Of a stretch of 64,000 nt of DNA, positions 1-8,692 are shown in pieces. Each line of letters begins with the position of its first letter. Within the stretch, counting starts at the first letter, position 1. The notes under the pieces were generated by a model. It worked only from the letters and a program-made list of their open reading frames with translations, was not told the DNA's origin and did not search any database. Source of the DNA: Streptomyces violens (GTDB lineage Bacteria > Actinomycetota > Actinomycetes > Streptomycetales > Streptomycetaceae); the NCBI RefSeq assembly GCF_000717745.1, contig NZ_JOBH01000015.1, positions 1 to 64,000 of the forward strand, given 5' to 3'. Both the position numbers and the translations under genes were made by a program.

Positions 1-33
1 GGAGAGACCGGCCCGGCGATGGGAGGCAGGGCA

Positions 34-660
34 ATGGCCTGGTCGATCGCGGACGTGGCCCGGATGTCCGGGGTGACGTCCCGGACACTGCGGCACTACG
101 ACGAGATCGGCTTGCTGCCGCCGGCGTGGATCGGGAGCAACGGGCACCGCTACTACGAGGAGGCCGATCTGCTGCGGTTGCAGCAGATCCTGCTGATGCG
201 TGAGCTGGACGTGGGGCTGCGCGAGATCCGGGCGGTCCTGGAGAGCCAGGTCGATCAGGTGGCCGTGCTCCGCCAGCACCACCAACGGCTGCTCGCGGAA
301 CGGGACCGACTGGAGATGCTCGCCCGCACGGTCGGCCGCACCATCGCCGAACTGGAGGAAGGCAAGGACAACAACGACATGGTGAAGATCAACAGGCCGG
401 AGAACCTGTTCGAGGGCTTCGAGCGCCGGCCCCCAGATCGATACCGAGGTCCGGGAGCGGTGGCCTCAGGCGTGGGAGCAGTCCCGGCCGGCCGTCGAGG
501 CGATGACCGCCGAGGACACGGAGCAGTACCAGCGCGAGGTGACCGCGCACCTGATCCGCATGGCGCACCCGCCGGGGGCTGCAGACCCCGGCGGCAACGG
601 CAGGCCCCCGCCAATCCACTGCCCGCGCTCAGCGCATTCGACCCATCGGACAGGCCCTAG
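34..660 (+). pseudogene. MerR-family TipAL-like regulator, frameshifted
   Basis: The N-terminal 125 residues form a typical MerR winged helix (SIADVARMSGV, RTLRHYDEIGLLPP, HRYYEEADLLRLQQI) and a coiled-coil dimerisation helix, followed by the KINRPENLFEGF linker that begins the drug-binding TipAS domain. The frame then breaks at a run of five C at 430-434. The TipAS-like sequence (TEVRERWPQAWEQ, DTEQYQREVTAHLIRM) continues in another frame from about 434 to 570 and then loses similarity. TipAL proteins activate multidrug genes on binding thiopeptides. This copy would make DNA-binding domain without effector domain. One missing C would extend the frame, so a sequencing error is possible, but the C-terminal half of TipAS is still absent. 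I place the start at the second ATG; the first is 15 bases upstream. Confidence 0.75.
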
Positions 661-1389
661 GGATCCGGGCCAGTTGTGGTTGCCGGTCCGGCGGCGGCAA
701 TGCAACGTTCAACCTGCAACCGAGTCGGTTCCCTTCGACGGCTGCGGACTTCTCCTCCACCAGTGACAGGAACGGACGATGCGGGCGACCAGCATGTGTG
801 TGGCAGCACATGGGCGTCCGGGAAGAGGGCCGTCGGTGGCGGGCGTCCGGCCGTCTCTCGCCGGGCTGTGCGGCAAGCCGAGCGTCAGCCCGACGGCCGA
901 CAGCACCCAGATGAGCAGGGCACGGTCCGGGCCGGGCGACTGCGGCGCGGGAGCGGTCACCTGCGGCGCCGGTTACATCGCGCAAATGCTGTGATCAGCA
1001 TGCCCTACGGGGAAGCCACCTAGACTTCGATTACCAGGGTGTCCAGCGGCTTCGGGCACCACAGCCGGGCCTTGTTGTTGGCGACTCGCACGGGCGAATG
1101 CCGCCGTGTATTGCATGTCGACCGAGTCCGCGGGGTGGTCTTATAGGTGCCGCTCACGCCCTTCCCGCACGAGGCCGACAGGGTTGGGCCGCGCGGGATG
1201 CGACAGCCTGTCTCCGCTGGAGAGGCGAGCACCGCCCCCCTCATCGCCAGTGCATGGGCGATACCGAGCAGACGTAGCTCGGAAGAGTGCGTGGTCGCCG
1301 GAGCGGGCAACTCGCAGACAATCAGTACACGCCCGCGGAGAGCGCCTACCGCTGGCTTGGCCCTCCAGCGACGACATCCACGTGTCCAC
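661..1389. other. Non-coding or decayed stretch
   Basis: No open frame here looks like a real protein on either strand. A minus-strand frame at 709-960 begins with a short proline-rich segment and one plausible membrane helix (RALLIWVLSAVGLTLGL) but then turns into low-complexity arginine/proline sequence. It may be the start of a lost small membrane protein. The stretch reads as gene debris between the broken MerR gene and the next intact gene. Confidence 0.4.
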
Positions 1390-1956
1390 TCACGTTCTCG
1401 CCTCCGTTGAGGCAACTGCGTAGCCACCGACATCGTCAAGGGCATCCCGAGCCACGGCGGCAAAATGGCTGATCCGTTCCGAGAGCCGACCCACTTCGAC
1501 AGCGTGTCGCTCCAGGAAGCGGGCGTTCCCGTCGGGAGTGTTCGTCGGAGAGTCACGCAATGCGAGCAGAGTCGTGTGCATGGACCGGAGCGTCGTATAG
1601 ACACTGCGAGCGGCCTGCTCGACCGGCTCCGGGCCTTCGATCGCCAGGTTCGCCCAAGCGGCCTGCGCCAGCGCCAATTGGTCGTGAGCTTCCTGCAGTC
1701 GGCGGTCGATCTCCTCTGTATCCCTTTCCCCCACGAACGCACGTCCAGCGACCTTCAATGCGTTCCGCGACTCGCCGGCAGGCGCCAGAAAGGCGCCGTA
1801 CGCGTCACGACGCACTTGTCTGCGCCACTGAGCGTGCTCAGCCATGGCCTGTGCCCGTACCTGCTGACGTGTTGACCAACCAGTGATGGCCGACGCAATG
1901 ACCGTACCTGTCACACCAACCGATGCACCGAGCAGCGCCGCCAACCCCTGATCCAT
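1390..1956 (-). CDS. Hypothetical membrane-anchored protein
   Basis: An 188-residue protein of unknown function. The first 25 residues are a glycine/alanine/valine-rich hydrophobic segment (LLGASVGVTGTVIASAITG) that should be a single membrane anchor. The remainder is a charged, mainly helical cytoplasmic or periplasmic region rich in Arg, Glu and Gln with heptad-like spacing, so a coiled coil is likely. No catalytic motif is visible. Similar small single-helix proteins are common in Streptomyces accessory DNA. There is no convincing Shine-Dalgarno before the ATG. It has no obvious operon partner. The codon use looks normal for the genus. Confidence 0.6.
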   Translation of the reverse strand: MDQGLAALLGASVGVTGTVIASAITGWSTRQQVRAQAMAEHAQWRRQVRRDAYGAFLAPAGESRNALKVAGRAFVGERDTEEIDRRLQEAHDQLALAQAAWANLAIEGPEPVEQAARSVYTTLRSMHTTLLALRDSPTNTPDGNARFLERHAVEVGRLSERISHFAAVARDALDDVGGYAVASTEART

Positions 1957-2085
1957 GAGAGTCAGTTGTATCTCACTCGTGATCGGCAGGCCTACGGGGT
2001 ACTCCGGCCGCCCCTCGGCGCTGGTCGCATGTGAGGTCGTGAGAGATGCGATGGCTCAGCGAGTAATGAAGAGATGAGGAGCTCA

Positions 2086-2365
<280 letters not shown>

Positions 2366-2383
2366 AACGGGCTCCCTGTACGT

Positions 2384-3237
2384 GAACGAGGACGGGACTC
2401 CGGACAGGACGAGGCGAGCCCGAAGCCTTAGTACGAGGAACTCCGTAGTACGGAAAACATCGAACTAACCAGCCCGCCCGATGACTCAATGCCGAACTAC
2501 GACACCTCTCGTACAACGGGAGCACGCCGGGGAGCATTCCTCGCCCGGCACATCGAGGTCCCCATCACACGCGACCCCAGGTCTCGACGTTTCGCTTCGG
2601 CGGGTAGCCGGACAATCACGGTCGCGAATCGCTCGGGCCGCCGGCATGACGGTTGCCGGAGCTGAGCGGACTTCTGATCTCATGGGCCACCCTGCCCCGA
2701 ACCGTATGCGGCGTCCCAAGGCCATCCCTGCGGGCGCGGAGCGCCTGATGTCCGGCCCGAAGAGAATCGACACCTCAGCACCATCCCCGGAGGTGCGGGG
2801 AGCCCTTCGCCGCCCATCTCGCGCTTGATGGCGATTTGGAGCCATCCCCGCGCGAGCGGAGGTGATGCGACGATGCGGGGACCCGGAAACGACCGGCCTC
2901 GCTCTCGCCGGCAACGCGGCGGGCCAGGCCGGTGTCGTACGAACGCTGGAGGAGCCGCCGAGCTGGGTGGGCAAGATCCAGATCCGGTTCTGGCTCCGGA
3001 AGCTGAGCAGCGAGGGCAACGCGCCGGGCTGGTACGTCGGGATCTGGCAGCGGCTGCACCGTAAGCCAGCCGGTCCGACGGACAAGACACGCTGAAAAAC
3101 TGCGCGAGAAATCTGGCCGCCTTCCCGGGAAAAGGAACGCGGCCGGAATCTCTGTGATGCCTTGGGGTTCGCGCAGGCGCACGGCTCGGGTGATCGAGGC
3201 GCAGGTCTACTGAACGCACCTAAGTTAAGGGGCCCCA
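2384..3237. other. Non-coding stretch with two operator-like palindromes
   Basis: This is the former upstream region of the left Old Yellow Enzyme remnant. It holds the palindromes listed separately at 2432 and 2498. Beyond about 2520 I see several overlapping arginine/proline-rich frames on both strands, none with a family signature. A plus-strand frame at 2862-3095 has the most protein-like stretch (WVGKIQIRFWLRKL, GWYVGIWQRLHR) but no recognisable start signal and no family match that I can name. Confidence 0.4.
2432..2513. promoter_or_regulatory. Two TACGA-N6-TCGTA palindromes, left copy
   Basis: The first is TACGA-ggaact-CCGTA at 2432-2447, with one mismatch in the right arm. The second is TACGA-cacctc-TCGTA at 2498-2513 and is perfect. 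The same arms and 6-base spacer occur twice before the ArsR-TerB gene near 12,050. They are best explained as operators of that ArsR-type repressor, left behind here beside the broken oxidoreductase. Their function is inferred from repetition and position only. Confidence 0.6.
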
Positions 3238-3978
3238 CTACCGCCGCGCGAGCCTCGCGAGGAAGTTGTCGACGAACTTCGCAGCCTCCGCCTTCGTCAC
3301 GTCTCGCACGTCGATGCGGTCCACCCACTCGACTCCGGCATTCATCAGCAGGTTGGCCCGGCTGTGGTCGTTAGATGCCCGGCGCGGCCCCTCGTGGTGG
3401 GGACCGTCCACCTCAATGACGCCAGCACGACCCTTGTAAGTGATCAAGAAGTCAGGCTCTCGCGTGTACCCGAGCACCCGCATCCCGGCCAGGGGAATGA
3501 TCCCGATGGTTTCGTTGTACGGCATGGACGCTTGCCGCTCCTTCAGCACTCGGTAGGGCCTGTGCTCCCACTCATTGGTGAAGTGCAGTTGGTCCTCAAC
3601 CGGGTGCTCCGGCTCAAGGCGAACCCGCCGAGCCTGATTAGTCGGCTTAGGGCCGTTCGCCGACCGCAGTTGCTTCCGCCAGTCCGCACTGGGAACCGGG
3701 ACCACCGGACAGATTTGGATCGACTCAATGCAGATCGCAGCCCGCCTCGGCACGGCAGCATGCATGCCGTCTTGGATCCGCCTCAGCACATTCCCGGTGA
3801 ACTGTTCGACGAGGTGCGGTTCCACCATGAAGAAGGCCCTGTACCCATCGGGCTCATAGTCTCCCGAGTTCCAAAGAGACAGGTCGACGGCGATCACGTC
3901 TGTGGCGGTTATGGCAGCTTCGGCATCACCCTGCTGATGAAGGAGGGTGGCAGCAGCGGCCAACCACTGCTCCCCCAC
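3238..3978 (-). CDS. DUF559/PD-(D/E)xK nuclease-like protein, possibly N-terminally truncated
   Basis: A 246-residue protein. The C-terminal third (PDFLITYKGRAGVIEVDGP, HHEG, SRANLLMNAGVEWVDRIDVRDV) has the layout of the DUF559/very-short-patch-repair-like restriction fold: an Asp, then an E-x-D pair in a beta strand, then a basic helix. The N-terminal part is unrecognised. The frame is open further upstream apart from one amber codon at 3988-3990. Before that codon an ATG at 4032 would add MGEELSLADILEMK in the same frame. Either translation starts at the GTG at 3978 or a nonsense mutation has shortened the gene. Neither start has a good Shine-Dalgarno. It lies next to a STAND ATPase, which suggests a conflict-type island, but a nuclease role is only an inference. 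Confidence 0.55.
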   Translation of the reverse strand: MGEQWLAAAATLLHQQGDAEAAITATDVIAVDLSLWNSGDYEPDGYRAFFMVEPHLVEQFTGNVLRRIQDGMHAAVPRRAAICIESIQICPVVPVPSADWRKQLRSANGPKPTNQARRVRLEPEHPVEDQLHFTNEWEHRPYRVLKERQASMPYNETIGIIPLAGMRVLGYTREPDFLITYKGRAGVIEVDGPHHEGPRRASNDHSRANLLMNAGVEWVDRIDVRDVTKAEAAKFVDNFLARLARR

Positions 3979-4104
3979 TTGGTCGATCTATTTCATCTCC
4001 AAGATGTCGGCCAGCGACAGTTCTTCACCCATACAGAGCATTCTGGCACTCAACACTGACAAGCTCGCCTCAGTCAGGCAGCTTTGGACGAGCCTTTCCG
4101 CGAG

Positions 4105-6168
4105 TCACGGGATCCCCGCAGAGCGGTGGTGTCGCCTCCAACGTTTTCTGCGCTCGTCTCTCCAGCGCTGAAGGCGGTCGGATGCCGCGACGGTGTCGGG
4201 GTGGCAAGCGCCCAGGACTCTTTCACGTCCCGTTACGGCGCGCTTCAGGAGACGAGTTGCCTTGCCGAATTCTCCTGTTTGCCAGTGGGCGATGGCGAGG
4301 TTGGCCTGGCAGGCGAGGGTTGTGGGGTCGTCGGAGCCCAGCAGTCGTTCGCGGAAGGCAAGAGTGTCCTCCAGCAGGGCAATGAACTCCTTCGTACCTG
4401 TTTTTCCGTACGGATGGGAATACCGATCGCATGCTTGGGGAGTTGCGGGTTGGCTGGCGGCCAACGTCTGATCCTGGTACGCGAAATCCTCCCGCAGCAC
4501 CGCGAAAGCGTCCTTGTCGCGGTTGGCCTTGAAGTAGGCCACGGCCAAGTCGCGCCGGGCACTGAAAGTCTTGGGATGGGTCCGTCCCAGCAGTCGTTCA
4601 CTGGTGGCGGTTAGTCGCTGCCAGTAGGGGACCGCCGCTGTGGCCAGGCCGTAGTCGATCAGGTGGTGACCGGCCCATCGGAGGAGATGGTGACCGTCGA
4701 TCTCCCACAGCAGATCTTCTGTGCATGCAGCAAGGTTGTCGACGTTGGCACGCATCACGCCGGCCTCCGTGCGGTCGAACGGGTAGGAGTCCTCCCACAA
4801 CTCGGTCAGCGCGTCGACGGCCGTCCTCACCACCCGCGGCAATACGTCGCCGGGAATGTATTCGCGCGTGGCTCGGGCGGTCAGAGCGTGCAGTCGCACG
4901 GCGCGGTAGTCGGCATGGGCATCGTCGACGATCAGACCGTAGCGGTGCAGAAGTCGCAGAGCCGCCTGAGCCTCGGCTGGGCCAACATCGGGGCGCGCGA
5001 TATCTGGGGACGACGCGGTGCGATGTGAGTTCAAATAGTGCGTGACTGCGCCGCTCGACCACAGCGAACGAGGATGCCCGGCGGGGTCCAGTACGGAAGC
5101 CAGACGCAGCGCCGGGACTGCCAGACCGACCGGCTCGCATACCTGGGCGACGTCCAAAGAGAGCAGCAGAGCGGTAGCTACCTGCCGCCCGTACCCTTCG
5201 GTGTCCGCGTGCCGGGGGAGGAGATCGTCCAGGCGGGCGGCGCTGTCGGTGAAACGCCGCAGGTACTCGGCGCACGTCACATCCTCGTTGACCATGTAGG
5301 CGGCGGCATGTGAGAGCGCGAGCGGCAAGTGGCCAAGGACGTCGGCTAGTTCTGCCGCTTTCCCATCCAGCAGATGCGCCGCATGAGCCGCGGCAAGACG
5401 CTCACGCAGGTAGGCGTCGGCTTCTGCTGCGCTGTAGGTGCCGATCGCCACCACTGCCCGGCCACCACCCGATAGCAGGGCATCCTGACGGCGGGTGGTG
5501 GCCAGGACCCGGCCGCGGCCGGAGGCCGACGGCGGCGGCCACCAGGGCTGCATCGCATCAGGGTCGGTGATGTCATCAAGAACCACCAGCCACGAACGAG
5601 AGGTGGTCGCCAGCCACTGGAGAAACAGCCGAGCAGCGTCCTCAGCGCTCCTACTCCCGGGCCCGCCGTCCCTCTCATCGGGTTCGTCGACGCCGGGCGT
5701 CTGCACATGGCGTGCGGCCCGGGCATAGTGAGCGATGACCTGCTCGGTCTCGCTGGCGTCGACCCAGATCACCAGCTCCACCCCGTCGACCAATGCCTGA
5801 TGGGCATAGGCGGCCGCCAGTTGGGTCTTACCCACGCCGCCGCCTCCGGAGAGAACCTGAGCAAGTACCACCGTGGTGTGATCAGCCCGGGCTTGGTCAA
5901 TCCGCTCTCGTGCCGAGGCCCGGTCCTGGAAGGCTGATGCCAGCGTCGGCACCCCTCCCAACCGAACCGGCCACTCCACCGGCGTCCGCGGAGCGGGAGG
6001 GACGAACGACAGTTGGCTGATGTGTCCGCTGATGGCCACTGAGTGAGGGGCCCAGGCGATGGCATCACCACTATCGGTGACACGGACAGAGGACACTGTC
6101 CCGTGTTCACCCGCCGGTGAGGGAGACTTCCGCCTGACCCGACGCCACTTCATAGCCCACCCCGCCAT
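4105..6168 (-). CDS. NB-ARC/TPR STAND-family ATPase
   Basis: A 687-residue protein. Residues 25-60 form a short beta-rich, glycine/serine segment (VTDSGDAIAWAP, SVAISGHISQL) of the kind that precedes many actinobacterial NB-ARC proteins. The ATPase core follows: Walker A GGGGVGKT at 108-115, Walker B LVVLDD at 195-200, an arginine-finger-like RVLATTRR near 221-228, and GHLPLA at 280-285. A winged-helix region and tetratricopeptide repeats fill the C-terminus (about 510-680, with repeated GRTHPKTFSARRDLAVAY-type units). Such proteins act as ligand-triggered oligomerising switches in signalling, antibiotic regulation or phage defence. No toxic effector domain is visible on the chain. A small membrane protein is encoded 21 bases upstream and is probably co-transcribed. 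Confidence 0.85.
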   Translation of the reverse strand: MAGWAMKWRRVRRKSPSPAGEHGTVSSVRVTDSGDAIAWAPHSVAISGHISQLSFVPPAPRTPVEWPVRLGGVPTLASAFQDRASARERIDQARADHTTVVLAQVLSGGGGVGKTQLAAAYAHQALVDGVELVIWVDASETEQVIAHYARAARHVQTPGVDEPDERDGGPGSRSAEDAARLFLQWLATTSRSWLVVLDDITDPDAMQPWWPPPSASGRGRVLATTRRQDALLSGGGRAVVAIGTYSAAEADAYLRERLAAAHAAHLLDGKAAELADVLGHLPLALSHAAAYMVNEDVTCAEYLRRFTDSAARLDDLLPRHADTEGYGRQVATALLLSLDVAQVCEPVGLAVPALRLASVLDPAGHPRSLWSSGAVTHYLNSHRTASSPDIARPDVGPAEAQAALRLLHRYGLIVDDAHADYRAVRLHALTARATREYIPGDVLPRVVRTAVDALTELWEDSYPFDRTEAGVMRANVDNLAACTEDLLWEIDGHHLLRWAGHHLIDYGLATAAVPYWQRLTATSERLLGRTHPKTFSARRDLAVAYFKANRDKDAFAVLREDFAYQDQTLAASQPATPQACDRYSHPYGKTGTKEFIALLEDTLAFRERLLGSDDPTTLACQANLAIAHWQTGEFGKATRLLKRAVTGRERVLGACHPDTVAASDRLQRWRDERRKRWRRHHRSAGIP

Positions 6169-6189
6169 TCGTCCATCACCGCTGCGGTT

Positions 6190-6546
6190 CTATCCGGTGT
6201 AGTCGATCCCGGTGCCGGCCGTGCTGCCCGGACCACGGGCAATGGCATCCCCGGTCTGCTCCACTCGGGCCGCTCCCGTGCTCCCACCGCCTCGGCGGCG
6301 AATACCCGTGTGCGCCCTTCCCCCACTGTGCGCTTCAGCCCGGCCTGTCCGTGCCGCTGCGTCCCTCGAGACAGGGGCATTCGGCTGCAGCCACGCCCAC
6401 ACCAAGGCGCCGACCCCTGTGGCACCCTGCACCACTGCCCCTACCAACTGACCTGCCTCCGGCCCATCTAGTAGCCAGATCATCGGCGTCGAGACGATCG
6501 CCCCTACGGCGGCAAGCAGCACCGCGATTCTCCATGTCCGTGTCAC
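6190..6546 (-). CDS. Small two-helix membrane protein upstream of the NB-ARC gene
   Basis: 118 residues from a GTG start preceded by GGGAGC at good spacing. Two membrane helices are visible near the N-terminus: TWRIAVLLAAVGAIVSTPMI, then an LVGAVVQGATGVGALVWAW segment. They are followed by a disordered, arginine- and glycine-rich tail that ends in GIDYTG. The gene ends 21 bases before the STAND ATPase on the same strand, so the two are probably one operon. The protein could anchor or be the membrane effector of the ATPase, but no homologue is recognised. The open frame extends 21 codons further upstream without a good ribosome site. Confidence 0.6.
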   Translation of the reverse strand: MTRTWRIAVLLAAVGAIVSTPMIWLLDGPEAGQLVGAVVQGATGVGALVWAWLQPNAPVSRDAAARTGRAEAHSGGRAHTGIRRRGGGSTGAARVEQTGDAIARGPGSTAGTGIDYTG

Positions 6547-7480
6547 GCGCCCGCTCCCTCTCGCCTCTCCCGTTGCCTGCGGTACCTCGACAGCCACGCG
6601 AGCAACCAACCCTCTGCAAGACGAATCGGCGGGCTACAACAGTTCCCCATTAGCCCAAGCCGCAGGCCTCGCCCGCCATCAGCCTCCGGAGAGGGAACTC
6701 CATGCCCGTCGGGGACCATCCGCAGCGGCCGCTGCCGATCTCTCCCCCCGGAGGATGAGGAGACAGTCCCGCGCGTTCTCCCCTTCCTCTCCCCCACGCT
6801 CCGCCTCCGAAGGCTTGCACGTCCCGCTCGACAAGGGCCGCCGCTACGACCACCTGTGCAGATGATTCCGCGACAACGGCGTCCGTCGCCGCAACGTCCG
6901 CAGCTGCACGCGCGCCGACGACTCGCCATGGCTCTTCTTGCCTACCCACCCTGCGTCGGACGCCTCGGCCTCGTCAGAACAGACGTTGCGGGAAGCAAGA
7001 AGACTATCGCTGCGGTGGGTTCAAGCCATTTTCGGCTATCCCGATCCACGTCCGTAACAGTGCTCCCAGGAGCCGTCATCGCACACCACAGCATCGAACG
7101 GAAGAGCTCCAACATGCCGCTCCCAGCTCCCATACGCACCCCACCGGCTCGCACGCTGGACCTCCGCGAAAGACTGCAATCAGGTCACCAACCCCGTTGC
7201 CTTGCAGCCCGCTTGCGCCCGGAAGCGGTAGTGTCTAGGCCGCTCCAAGTCTCGACCGTCACTGGGTGACGCCGAGGAGCCGTGACGCGCAAGTAGGGGG
7301 ATCTGCATGCACCGCTTAGGCCGCGTGGGCTTCACCGCGTGGTTGCCAGGCGCTCGCTTCACGAGTGACGCGCTCTGGCTACGACCTCAGTGCGTAGGCA
7401 TTGGTCGTCCGGCTGGCGTGTGCGTTGAACCCCGCGAGATCCGGACGCCGATGTTCTGACAGAACTCGGAAGGATCATCG
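6547..7480. other. Intergenic stretch
   Basis: This is a divergent intergenic region of over 900 bases between the small membrane protein and the gene at 7481. Several arginine-rich minus-strand frames cover 6543-7154, but none has family features or a credible start. It should hold the promoter of the NB-ARC operon. The only plausible coding item is the tiny frame at 7307-7459, listed separately. Confidence 0.4.
7307..7459 (+). CDS. Possible 50-residue small protein or leader
   Basis: A short frame starts with ATG six bases after a GGGGG Shine-Dalgarno-like run and ends 21 bases before the TTG start of the next gene. The peptide (MHRLGRVGFTAWLPGARF, ending EIRTPMF) matches nothing I recognise. 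It contains a TTA leucine codon at the fourth position, the codon read by the bldA tRNA in Streptomyces. The good ribosome site and position suggest a small gene or a leader peptide, but the length gives little statistical support. Confidence 0.25.
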   Translation: MHRLGRVGFTAWLPGARFTSDALWLRPQCVGIGRPAGVCVEPREIRTPMF

Positions 7481-7693
7481 TTGTCCACTCAGGTATCGGT
7501 GTGTAATCACCGTATCTATGAAGTCGTGATCGTTTTCTTGCTGGCCGTCATCACGGGCCTCGTCACCGGCGTGCTCCTGACCATGCTGGGAGTGTCGCCG
7601 ATCTCAGCAGTCGGGGCAGGAGCTGCCGCCTTGGCCGGAGCCTTCAGCCTCGGCATGACGGCCGTTGCCTACATCAAGAAGCAGGACGCCTAA
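7481..7693 (+). CDS. Small two-helix membrane protein
   Basis: 70 residues from a TTG start with GGAAGG ten bases upstream. Two hydrophobic helices dominate: VVIVFLLAVITGLVTGVLL and then ISAVGAGAAALAGAFSLGM, with a short KKQDA tail. It resembles the many unnamed small membrane proteins of Streptomyces accessory regions and has no known function. A strong hairpin immediately downstream ends the transcript. Confidence 0.55.
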   Translation: MSTQVSVCNHRIYEVVIVFLLAVITGLVTGVLLTMLGVSPISAVGAGAAALAGAFSLGMTAVAYIKKQDA

Positions 7694-7701
7694 CGACGTT
7701 G

Positions 7702-7725
7702 GGGGCGGCCCTTCTAGGCCGCCCC
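7702..7725 (+). terminator. Hairpin terminator
   Basis: A perfect 9-bp stem GGGGCGGCC/GGCCGCCCC with loop CTTCTA lies 8 bases after the stop codon of the small membrane protein. ACGTT arms flank it and extend the pairing. There is no T-run, as is usual for Streptomyces. Confidence 0.75.
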
Positions 7726-8059
7726 ACGTTGGCCCATCCTCGACGGCCTCGTATCCGAACTCGGCACCGACGCCGTGAAGTAGGGCTCTTGTCTCCCTTA
7801 CGGGGCCGCTCCACATTTGCACGGTGGCAGGTCAGGAGCAGCTCTCCCCGGCCCTGGGCTGCGAGTCGCGTTCCTTGCACCCTCTGGGGCGCCCCGATTT
7901 CACGCCACGACGCGCCCGTCATACGCCGCCGGCCGCCCTACCGCCCCGGCGCACCTCACTCCCCAAAAAGGACTCATCCCCTCCACTGCCACACGGGCCC
8001 CGCTCGTGGCAATTTGCTCTTGTGGGCGCGCATCGTGCGTGCCGAACGGGGAGGCCACC
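7726..8059. other. Intergenic stretch, possible gene remnant
   Basis: No convincing gene. A short plus-strand segment at about 7735-7785 reads PILDGLVSELGTDAVK followed by a stop. This looks like the genuine C-terminus of a lost protein, but nothing upstream supports it. The rest should contain the promoter of the next gene. Confidence 0.3.
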
Positions 8060-8692
8060 GTGGCTGTTCTCATGGGTAACTACGGCGGGTCGCAGAGCGA
8101 CTACTTGATTCACTTCACCCGCCGAGGCAACCGGCGCCACTCGAATTCGGTACCGGCAGAGATACAGGTTATGTCGGCGGAGGAACGCTTAGGCGCCATC
8201 ATCACGGACGGAGCGATGAGACTCTTCCGTCCCTTCGGCGCGGAAAAACCTTGCGCGTGCTTCACGGAAACCACTCTTGAGCACCTACGGTACCTGCTCA
8301 ACAAGCGCGGATACAGCCCGTGGGGCATCGTGATGACGCGTGATCAGGTGCTCGACGACGGCGGTGGCACGGTGACGTATACGCACCGGGAGCCCACGCT
8401 AACGGCATTCCGTAATGCAGGACTGGGGCATTGGGCGGTGCGCACCGGCGGCGAGGTGTCCGCGGTCGACTGGACTTATGAGCGGGAGTGGCGAATCCCC
8501 TGGCGTGCCCCGCAACTGCCCCTGAAGAACCGGGTGCGCGCCATCCTCATATCCAATGAGTTCTGGCGGCCGGTACCCAAGGACGAGGAGCTGCCGGACC
8601 TGTGGAAGAAGTCCCACATCTGGGTGTGGCGCCCCGAGGCCGAGGCCGGCAAGGGCGCGGTGACTCAGTACGCGCCCGGCGATCTGACATGA
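8060..8692 (+). CDS. Hypothetical protein with a TTA codon
   Basis: 210 residues. The GTG start is preceded by GGGGAGG at 5-base spacing, which decides it over the ATG 12 bases later. Visible segments include DYLIHFTRRGNRR near the N-terminus, a CACFTETTLEHLRYLL block in the middle, and AVDWTYEREWRIPW toward the C-terminus. The order (short greeting strand, CFTE motif, YEREWR) resembles DUF2971/AbiGi-type proteins, some of which occur in abortive-infection loci, but the match is weak. A TTA leucine codon lies at 8189-8191, so translation may depend on the bldA tRNA. A TTA codon in accessory genes is often a sign of recent arrival or of growth-phase control. Confidence 0.6.
   Translation: MAVLMGNYGGSQSDYLIHFTRRGNRRHSNSVPAEIQVMSAEERLGAIITDGAMRLFRPFGAEKPCACFTETTLEHLRYLLNKRGYSPWGIVMTRDQVLDDGGGTVTYTHREPTLTAFRNAGLGHWAVRTGGEVSAVDWTYEREWRIPWRAPQLPLKNRVRAILISNEFWRPVPKDEELPDLWKKSHIWVWRPEAEAGKGAVTQYAPGDLT

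Noticed and set aside
1020..1742. A 240-codon minus-strand frame ending in a basic stretch
   Set aside because: It overlaps the better-supported membrane-anchored gene in another frame and has shadow-like composition; only its last 25 residues look protein-like, which is too little.
2486..3328. A 280-codon minus-strand frame in the left non-coding stretch
   Set aside because: It is arginine- and proline-rich with no start signal or recognisable motif, and overlaps the end of the nuclease-like gene and an operator.
6650..6949. A 99-codon minus-strand frame upstream of the small membrane protein
   Set aside because: It has an alanine/valine-rich start but then glycine/arginine-rich sequence with no motif and no convincing ribosome site.
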